Position numbers and translations under genes: made by a program. Below the pieces are notes generated by a model. It saw only the letters and a list, made by a program, of their open reading frames with translations. It searched no databases and was not told the DNA's origin. A stretch of 51,115 nucleotides of DNA. Source: Methylobacterium jeotgali (GTDB taxonomy: Bacteria > Pseudomonadota > Alphaproteobacteria > Rhizobiales > Beijerinckiaceae). Positions 45,671 to 51,115 of this stretch are shown here, piece by piece. The stretch spans positions 1 through 51,115 of the forward strand of contig NZ_BPQR01000008.1 in assembly GCF_022179345.1 (NCBI RefSeq). The letters run 5' to 3'. The number at the start of each line of letters is the position of its first letter. The first letter of the stretch is position 1.

Positions 45671-46009
45671 ATGAAGAAGCCGCGGGTATCGCACGCCGAT
45701 CTGCCGCCGATCCGGGTGCGGCGGGAGCCGCCGACCGTCGCCGAGGCGGTCTCGGCCGCCCAGGACCTCGCCGACGAGGTCGAGCAGCAGGTCGAGATCG
45801 CCGCCGGCCTGATCGGCCTGTCCCCTGACGAGGTGCGCCCGCACGTGCTCGCGGCGGCCAAGCCCCGCGCCGACCGGCTGCCGGAGCGCTTCCTCACCGC
45901 CGCCGGCCCAAACCGGGCGCCGCGCACCGTCGTGGTCGAGCGCCGCAGCCGCCCGGCGGTGGTGGTGGTGGAGCGCCGGACCCGGCCGACCCTCGAGCCC
46001 CGGCGCTGA
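45671..46009 (+). CDS. Small hypothetical protein (112 aa)
   Basis: Starts MKKPRVSHADLPPIRVRREP; an in-frame ATG lies 6 codons earlier without a ribosome site. Middle part: TVAEAVSAAQDLADEVEQQV, then EIAAGLIGLSPDEVRPHVLA, helical and acidic. The C-terminus is repetitive and basic (TVVVERRSRPAVVVVERRTR, a repeated VVVERR unit). No membrane part. High third-position GC supports coding. I know no named family. Convergent with the SDR gene, 7 bp apart. Confidence 0.7.
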   Translation: MKKPRVSHADLPPIRVRREPPTVAEAVSAAQDLADEVEQQVEIAAGLIGLSPDEVRPHVLAAAKPRADRLPERFLTAAGPNRAPRTVVVERRSRPAVVVVERRTRPTLEPRR

Positions 46010-46016
46010 GGGCGCC

Positions 46017-46706
46017 CTACCAGGGCAGCGTCTCGCCCCGGTAGTCGAGATAGGCGAGGCCCGGCCGCCCGAGGCGTGCCTCGATCACCTCCGCGAGGCC
46101 CCGGGCACTCGTAGCCACGTCGATGTCGGCGCCCTCCCCGCCCATGTCGGTCTCGACCCAGCCCGGATGGAGCAGCAGCAGGCTCGAGCCCGGATGCCGG
46201 GCCGCGAAGCTGCGGACGAGGGTGTTGAGCGCCGCCTTGCTCGCCCGGTAGATCTCCATGCCGCCGTCCTCGTTGCGCGCGACGCTGCCGAGGATGGAGC
46301 TCATGAAGGCGAGCGTGCCGCCCTCCGCCAGCGACGGCCGGAAGGTCTCGGCGAAGCGCAGCGGGCTTACCGCGTTGGTGAGAAGGATCCGCGCCGCCTC
46401 CTCGCGGGGGATCGTGTGGGCCACATCGTCGCCCTTGTCATCGCCCTTGGCCGCGACCCCGGCGACGACGAAGATCAGCCCGAAGCGCTCCCCCGCCAGA
46501 CGGTCCCGCAGGGACGCGACGGACCCGTCGTCGTCGATGTCGACGGTCTCGACGCGGAGGCTCGTGCCCAGCCCCGCCAGCCCCGGCGAGGGGCTCCGCT
46601 GCGTGGCGGTGACCCGCCAGCCCCGGTCGAGGAAGACCCGCGCGAGCCCGAGGCCGAGGCCGCGGGAGGCGCCGACGATGAGGGCGTTCCGGCTTTCGGT
46701 CGTCAT
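46017..46706 (-). CDS. Short-chain dehydrogenase/reductase
   Basis: 229 residues. Cofactor motif GASRGLGLG (12-20), LIFVVAGV in place of the NNAG motif, a Ser in FMSSILGSVARNED (catalytic Ser about 136-137), and Tyr153/Lys157 in YRASKAALN. The C-terminus has LLHPGWVETDMGGEGADIDV, typical of the CsgA-like/classical SDR group. NADPH is likely because of the Arg after the Ser in the motif. Substrate unknown. It ends 7 bp from the end of the convergent small gene; upstream is mgtC on the same strand. Confidence 0.9.
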   Translation of the reverse strand: MTTESRNALIVGASRGLGLGLARVFLDRGWRVTATQRSPSPGLAGLGTSLRVETVDIDDDGSVASLRDRLAGERFGLIFVVAGVAAKGDDKGDDVAHTIPREEAARILLTNAVSPLRFAETFRPSLAEGGTLAFMSSILGSVARNEDGGMEIYRASKAALNTLVRSFAARHPGSSLLLLHPGWVETDMGGEGADIDVATSARGLAEVIEARLGRPGLAYLDYRGETLPW

Positions 46707-46773
46707 GCGCGCGCTCCGTATCGGGACCTTTCCCGGCCCCGGAGATGGGCTGCGCGGGCCCGGCGGAAAGGCC

Positions 46774-47490
46774 TCAGTCCGCCGTCTGCACCGACCAGGT
46801 GGCGTGGCGGATGCCCGGGGCGCGGGCGAGATCGGCGGTCACGGCGTCGAGCTCGGCGGCGGCCACCGCCGTCGCGGTGAGGGTCGCGACGACCTCCACC
46901 GCGTCCTCGCCGCGCTCCACCACCTCGATGCCGCCGACGGGATAGCTCGCCCGCTCCAGCCGCTCCACGAGGAGGTCGCGCACCGGCCCGGCATTGTCCG
47001 GGCTCGTCGTCGCCTGCACCTCGTAGGTCGCCTCGGTCGCCCCCTCGTCGATCGGGGTGCGGTTGATGGCGTTGACGAGCGGCCGCAGCAGCGTGTTGCC
47101 CGAGAGCACGGCGATCGTCACGAACAGCGACTCGAGGGGCAGGTCGGCCCCGGCGAAGGCGCCGACGGCGGCCGAGCACCAGAGCGTCGCGGCGGTGTTG
47201 AGGCCGCGGACGTTCATGCCCTCCTTCATGATCACGCCGGCACCGAGGAAGCCGATGCCGGAGATCACGTAGGCGACGGTGCGGGTGGCGCCGTCGCCGC
47301 CGGTCAGCCGCATGCCGAGGTCGACGAAGGCCGCCGCCCCCACCGCCACGAGCACGTTGGTGCGCAGGCCCGCTGTGCGCTGCCGGTACTGCCGCTCGGT
47401 GCCGATCAGCGTGCCCATGACGAAGGCGACGATCAGGCTGATCGCGGAGTTCAGGGTCTCCGGCAGCGGCGCGGACAGGAATGACAGCAC
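46774..47490 (-). CDS. MgtC/SapB family membrane protein
   Basis: About 238 residues from a GTG with GAGGA 7 bases upstream; the frame is open further but the upstream part is not family-like. The core has MGTLIGTERQYRQRTAGLRT, LVAVGAAAFVDLGM, YVISGIGFLGAGVIMKEG, VRGLNTAATLWCSAAVGAFA and NTLLRPLVNAINR, with four to five membrane segments. The C-terminal 80 residues form an ACT-like cytoplasmic domain (TYEVQATTSPDNAGPVRDLL). MgtC proteins help growth at low magnesium and modulate ATP synthase in pathogens. No magnesium transporter gene is nearby. Confidence 0.9.
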   Translation of the reverse strand: MLSFLSAPLPETLNSAISLIVAFVMGTLIGTERQYRQRTAGLRTNVLVAVGAAAFVDLGMRLTGGDGATRTVAYVISGIGFLGAGVIMKEGMNVRGLNTAATLWCSAAVGAFAGADLPLESLFVTIAVLSGNTLLRPLVNAINRTPIDEGATEATYEVQATTSPDNAGPVRDLLVERLERASYPVGGIEVVERGEDAVEVVATLTATAVAAAELDAVTADLARAPGIRHATWSVQTAD

Positions 47491-47651
47491 GAACGCGTCC
47501 TCGACGGCGGCGGCCGGCGACCGCCCGGAGGGGCTCCATGTCTCCGTCCCGTGACGAAACGGTGACGCTTCGTCGCGCCCTCGCGATCGTGGGCGACCCG
47601 GCCGGCGGGCGGGATTGACGGACCGCGCGGGCAGGGGGCACACCAGCCTGG

Positions 47652-47670
47652 GGAGTTTCTAAGAAGCTCC
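47652..47670. promoter_or_regulatory. Palindrome upstream of the MoxR operon
   Basis: GGAGTTTC-TAA-GAAGCTCC, 8-bp arms with one mismatch, lies about 115 bases before the moxR start in a 293-bp gap with mgtC on the other side (divergent). It may be an operator for one or both genes. The rest of the gap shows nothing clear. Confidence 0.4.
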
Positions 47671-47783
47671 GCCGAGGCCCGCAAAGGGCCCGACAAGGGG
47701 CGCGGCAGACGCCCCCGCCCTATCCGGGAGGAGCCGAGGATGCGAGCCAGGACACCGGCCCCCGCGCGGAGCGCCGCCCGCGC

Positions 47784-48797
47784 ATGAGCGGCGCAGCGCT
47801 GGCCGAGCGCCAGACCTCACCCTCTGCCCCGCCCATCGACGCCGCGCTCCGCGCCCGCATCCTCGCCCTGAGGGACGGGCTGGAGCAGGGGCTCATCGGC
47901 TGCACGGGCCTCGTCGAGCGCCTGCTCATCGGGCTCCTCACCGGCGGTCACCTCCTGATCGAGGGCGCGCCGGGGCTCGCCAAGACCCGCGCGGTCAAGC
48001 GCCTCGCCGAGGGGCTCGACGGCAGCTTCGCGCGCATCCAGTGCACGCCGGACCTGATGCCCGCCGATCTCACCGGCACCACGGTCTGGCGCCAGGATTC
48101 CGGCGCGTTCGAGTTCCTGCCCGGCCCCCTGTTCCACTCGCTGGTCCTCGTGGACGAGGTGAACCGGGCGCCGCCGAAGGTGCAGTCGGCGCTCCTCGAG
48201 GCCATGGCCGAGAGCCAGATCACGGTGGCCGGCACCACGCGGCCGCTGCCCGACCCGTTCATGGTCGTCGCCACCCAGAACCCGATCGAGCACGCGGGCA
48301 CCTTCCCCCTGCCGGAGGCCCAGCTCGACCGCTTCCTGCTGCACGTCGTCGTCGAGATGCCCGACGAGGCCAGCGAGCGCCGCATCCTCGACCTCGTCGA
48401 GGGCGAATTGAACCACCACGCCGATGCGATGCCGGTGCGGCTCTCGATCGCGGAGGTGCGCGCGGCCCGCGAGGCGGCGCTCGCCGTCTACGTCGCGCCG
48501 GCCCTCAAGGACTACCTCGTGCGCCTCGTGGCCGCGACCCGCACCGACGCCGCCGCGCCGGACCTCCGAGCCTCGATCGAGCACCCGGCCTCGCCGCGCG
48601 GGACGCTGGCGCTGATGGTCGCGGCCAAGGCCCGCGCCTACCTGCACGGGCGCGACCACGCCCTGCCGGAGGACGTGACGGCGCTCGCCGCCGACGCGCT
48701 CAGCCACCGCATCGGCCTGACCTGGCGGGCGGCCGCCGAGGGCCGCACCGCCCGCGGCCTCGTCGGCGGCCTCGTCGAGCGGGTACGGGCGCTCTAG
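47784..48797 (+). CDS. MoxR-type AAA+ ATPase
   Basis: 337 residues. Walker A is GAPGLAKT (61-68), with IQCTPDLMPADLTGTTVWRQ (85-104) following. Walker B is LVLVDEVNRAPPKVQSALLE (120-139). FMVVATQNPIEHAGTFPLPE, the sensor 1 region, comes next. A C-terminal lid has DLRASIEHPASPRGTLALMV. MoxR ATPases work with VWA proteins to mature or insert metals into client complexes. The next genes, DUF58, a DUF4381-like protein and a VWA protein, overlap or nearly so, confirming the operon type. Similar to mxaR of methanol oxidation but of the general family; the client is not known. Confidence 0.95.
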   Translation: MSGAALAERQTSPSAPPIDAALRARILALRDGLEQGLIGCTGLVERLLIGLLTGGHLLIEGAPGLAKTRAVKRLAEGLDGSFARIQCTPDLMPADLTGTTVWRQDSGAFEFLPGPLFHSLVLVDEVNRAPPKVQSALLEAMAESQITVAGTTRPLPDPFMVVATQNPIEHAGTFPLPEAQLDRFLLHVVVEMPDEASERRILDLVEGELNHHADAMPVRLSIAEVRAAREAALAVYVAPALKDYLVRLVAATRTDAAAPDLRASIEHPASPRGTLALMVAAKARAYLHGRDHALPEDVTALAADALSHRIGLTWRAAAEGRTARGLVGGLVERVRAL

Positions 48798-48798
48798 G

Positions 48799-49728
48799 AT
48801 GACGGCCAGCGCGGCCCCCTCGCCGGCCGACGCCTACGACGCGCCGGGCGTCCGCCTCTCGGGCGAGGCGCTGATGGGCCTGCGCCACCTCGCCCGCCGG
48901 GGCGTCTCGCCGGCCACTCGCACGCTGGCGGGTCTTCCCGGCGGCATCGTTACAAGGCGGCGCGGGCGCGGCTCCGAGCCCGACGACGTGCGCCTCTGGT
49001 CAGAGGGCGACGACGTGCGCCACATCGACCGCAACGCCACCGCCCGCACCGGCCAGCTCCACGTGCGCACCCACCACGACGAGCGCGACCGTGCCGTGGT
49101 GCTGGTGGCCGATTTCCGCCCCTCGATGCTGTTCGGCACCCGCCGGGCCCTGCGCTCGGTGGCGGCGGCGGAAGCGCTGGTGCTGCTCGGCTGGCGGATC
49201 GTCGGCGACGGCGGCCGCGTCGGGCTCGTCGTCGCCTCGGGGGGCGAGCCCACGGTGCTGCGCCCGGCCGGCGGCGAGCGGGCGATGACGGCGCTGACCG
49301 GCGCGCTCAGCGCGGCTCACGCTGCGGCGCTCGCCAGTGAAGGCACGGAGGACCCGCCGCTCGCGCCCCTCCTCGGCGTCGCCCACGGGCTGATGCCGTC
49401 CGGCGGCCATCTCGTCCTCGCCAGCGCCCTCGACGCGCCGGGCGAGGCGTTCGACGCGCAGCTCACCCTCGTCGCCGAGCGGCTCTCGGTGCGGCTGATC
49501 CTCGTCAGCGACAGGTTCGAGCGCGCCCGCCCGCCGGGCTTCTACCCCTTCGCCCTGCCCGACGGCCGGCGCGGGGCGGCCGAGGGCCTGCGCAACTCCG
49601 GCCGCGAGGAGGCCGACGCCCGGCTTGCGACTTACGCAGGACGCGGCATCGAGGGCCTGCGCCTCGACGTCGAGGCAGGTCCCGAGGCCTACGCCCCCCT
49701 GATGGAGCGCCTCGATGCGGTGCTGTGA
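48799..49728 (+). CDS. DUF58 (VWA-like) protein
   Basis: 309 residues. It starts 1 base after the moxR stop. Family motifs: RRRGRGSEPDDVRLWSEGDD (54-73), VRHIDRNATARTGQLHVRTH (74-93) and the following HDERDRAVVLVADFRPSMLF, then AEALVLLGWRIVGDGGRVGL. These are the standard MoxR-associated DUF58 domain, degenerate at the metal site (DFRPSM in place of DxSxS). It is the MxaS-like partner of MoxR. Soluble, with no membrane segment. The role is probably as an adaptor between the ATPase and the substrate. Confidence 0.93.
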   Translation: MTASAAPSPADAYDAPGVRLSGEALMGLRHLARRGVSPATRTLAGLPGGIVTRRRGRGSEPDDVRLWSEGDDVRHIDRNATARTGQLHVRTHHDERDRAVVLVADFRPSMLFGTRRALRSVAAAEALVLLGWRIVGDGGRVGLVVASGGEPTVLRPAGGERAMTALTGALSAAHAAALASEGTEDPPLAPLLGVAHGLMPSGGHLVLASALDAPGEAFDAQLTLVAERLSVRLILVSDRFERARPPGFYPFALPDGRRGAAEGLRNSGREEADARLATYAGRGIEGLRLDVEAGPEAYAPLMERLDAVL

Positions 49729-49737
49729 GGAGCGGCG

Positions 49738-50202
49738 TTGAACCCCGCGGCCGATCTCTCCGGCTTGCGCGGCCTGCACCTGCCCGGCGACGCGGCGGGC
49801 GCCGTGCAGGGCGAGGTCGTGGCCGCCCTGATCCTCGGCTTTGCGGCAGCACTCCTCCTCGGCCTCGCCCGCACCCTCTGGGGGCGCCGGACCCGCAGCC
49901 TGCGGCGGACGGCGCTCGCGGAGCTCGCCGCCTCCCGCGGGCTCGATCCCGACGCGCGGCTCCTGGCGCAGGCGCATCTGCTACGCCGCCTCGCCCGCAC
50001 CGTCGAGGGCGAGGCCGCCTCGGGCGAACGGGGCGAGGCCTGGGCCACCCGCCTCGACCGGCTGCTCGCGACCGACTTCTTCACCAGAGGCGCCGGCCGC
50101 GCCCTCGCAGAGGGGCTCTACCGCCCCCGCGCCGCCGACCCCGCACAGCTCGACGCGGAGCTCGGCCGCCTCATCGCCGGCGCGAGGTTGAAGCCCCGAT
50201 GA
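49738..50202 (+). CDS. DUF4381-like membrane protein of the MoxR operon
   Basis: 154 residues from a TTG with AGGAG 5 bases upstream. One membrane segment (VVAALILGFAAALLLGLART, about 27-46) and a basic helical cytoplasmic part (RRTRSLRRTALAELAASRGL, then LLAQAHLLRRLARTVEGEAA) match the DUF4381 position and shape in MoxR-DUF58-DUF4381-VWA operons. It lacks the C-terminal completeness needed for certainty. The ATG of the next gene overlaps its stop (ATGA), so they are translationally coupled. Function: probably membrane tether for the complex. Confidence 0.82.
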   Translation: MNPAADLSGLRGLHLPGDAAGAVQGEVVAALILGFAAALLLGLARTLWGRRTRSLRRTALAELAASRGLDPDARLLAQAHLLRRLARTVEGEAASGERGEAWATRLDRLLATDFFTRGAGRALAEGLYRPRAADPAQLDAELGRLIAGARLKPR

Positions 50203-51115
50203 GCGCGCTCGCGACGGCGCTGAGCGCCTGGCTCTCGGCCTTCGATTTCGCGGCGCCCTTCGCGCTGCTGCTGCTGCCCCTGCCCCTCCTCGCCGGAACG
50301 ATGCTGCCGGCGGAGCGGGCGGGCGGGGCCGGCGCCCTCGTCGTGCCGGCCTCCCTCGTCGCGCGGGGCCGAACGGCGGAGTCCGGCATCGCCCGCGGCC
50401 GGGGCCGACGCTGGCTCACCTGGGGGGTGTGGATCGGCCTCGTCGCGGCGCTGGCCGGCCCCCGCCTCGTGCTGCCGGCCCGTGCTCTGCCCGCCTCGGG
50501 GCGCGAGATCGTGCTCGCCATGGACCTCTCCGGCTCGATGGAGCGGCGCGACTTCGCCCTCGACGGCCAGACCGTCTCGCGCCTGGAGGCGGTGAAGCGG
50601 ATCGGGGCCGACTTCATCCGGCGCCGCGCCGGCGACCGCATCGGCCTCGTGATCTTCGCCGACCAGGCCTACGTCGCCGCGAGCCCGAGCTTCGACACCG
50701 CCACCGTCGCCCGCGCCCTGGAGGAGGCGACGATCGGTCTCGTCGGCCGCTCGACGGGCATCGGCGACGGGCTCGGGCTGGCGCTGCGCCGCCTCGACAC
50801 CGACGCCCCGGAGGAGGCGCGGACCGGCGCGGCGGCGCGCGGAAAGGTCGTGATCCTGCTCTCGGACGGAGCCAACAACGCCGGCCAGACCGCCCCGCTG
50901 GACGTGGCCGGCCTCGCCAAGGAACTCGGCATCCGGGTCCACACCATCGCGCTCGGCCCCCGCGACCTCGCCAATGCCGAGGGCGAGCAGGACGTGGTCG
51001 ACACCGAGACGCTGCGCGCCATGGCCGAGACCAGCGGCGGCCGCGCCTTCCGGGTGAAGACCACGGAGGACCTCGCGGCGGTTGCCGCCTCCATCGACGC
51101 TCTGGAGGGCGGCCT
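50199..51115 (+). CDS. VWA-domain membrane protein (BatA-like), cut by the window end
   Basis: Partial, at least 305 residues. Two N-terminal membrane segments (about 18-35 and 72-92, with the short stretch AERAGGAGALVVPASLVARG between) are followed by the VWA domain. Its metal-site motif is complete: DLSGSM (Asp109, Ser111, Ser113), Thr186 in GRSTGIGDG and Asp223 in LLSDGANNAG. BatA-type proteins partner with MoxR ATPases in the inner membrane. It is the fourth gene of the operon and overlaps the previous gene by 4 bp. The C-terminal membrane segment and any following VWA/TPR (BatB-like) gene lie outside the window. Confidence 0.93.
   Translation, partial: MSALATALSAWLSAFDFAAPFALLLLPLPLLAGTMLPAERAGGAGALVVPASLVARGRTAESGIARGRGRRWLTWGVWIGLVAALAGPRLVLPARALPASGREIVLAMDLSGSMERRDFALDGQTVSRLEAVKRIGADFIRRRAGDRIGLVIFADQAYVAASPSFDTATVARALEEATIGLVGRSTGIGDGLGLALRRLDTDAPEEARTGAAARGKVVILLSDGANNAGQTAPLDVAGLAKELGIRVHTIALGPRDLANAEGEQDVVDTETLRAMAETSGGRAFRVKTTEDLAAVAASIDALEGG

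Overview
The window is a very GC-rich bacterial chromosome segment with strong third-position GC and good Shine-Dalgarno sites. Three things point to a Methylobacterium/Methylorubrum-type alphaproteobacterium (inference, no search run). First, the order ileS-lspA-hypothetical-M16-M16 matches, as I recall it, the pqqF/pqqG region of Methylorubrum extorquens. Second, alphaproteobacterial families are present: UPF0262, DUF2948, DUF2125 and an ALA-synthase-type HemA. Third, there are several small secreted proteins of a kind I associate with Methylobacterium. I see no tRNA, rRNA, CRISPR array, insertion sequence or prophage gene. The content looks like core chromosome.

Layout. Positions 1-13.3 kb are all on the minus strand: topoisomerase IB, Kup potassium transporter, BioD, ferredoxin-NADP reductase, a ring-cleaving-dioxygenase-like VOC protein, the M16 pair PqqG/PqqF, a secreted hypothetical protein, LspA and IleS. 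13.5-23 kb is mixed: a secreted beta-helix protein, a small Gly/His-rich protein, a MarR regulator, a single-domain response regulator, BioA, a small Cys-rich protein, a TehA-like transporter, BioF, a periplasmic asparaginase and an OmpA-like lipid-envelope protein. 23-28 kb holds a triple-fusion acyltransferase (LplT-PlsC-acyl-ACP synthetase), divergent from a TetR gene followed by a PNPOx-like gene, with paired palindromes between them. 28-33.8 kb holds DUF2125, a 62-residue protein and divergent opgD/opgH for osmoregulated periplasmic glucans. 33.9-39.6 kb holds a Cys/Met-metabolism PLP enzyme, TspO, DUF4337, HemA, a 48-residue protein and MurA. 39.6-46.7 kb holds a Tyr/Arg-repeat secreted protein, a soluble double-PAS chemoreceptor, DUF2948, hisD-UPF0262-phosphatase, an NlpC/P60 hydrolase, a small hypothetical protein and an SDR. 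46.8 kb to the end holds MgtC and a MoxR-DUF58-DUF4381-VWA operon cut by the window edge.

How they fit together. Biotin steps BioF, BioA and BioD are all present but in three separate places, and bioB is not seen. PqqF/PqqG make the PQQ cofactor used by methanol dehydrogenase. The MoxR-type operon is of the same general kind as the mxaR/mxaS/mxaL maturation genes. HemA and TspO sit close together, suggesting tetrapyrrole linkage. Envelope functions (LspA, OpgD/H, MurA, acyltransferase, OmpA, NlpC/P60) are over-represented. I found no clear new multi-gene system. The strongest leads are the TetR/acyltransferase operator pair, the repeats between opgD and opgH, the hemA promoter region with TspO nearby, and the group of small secreted proteins.
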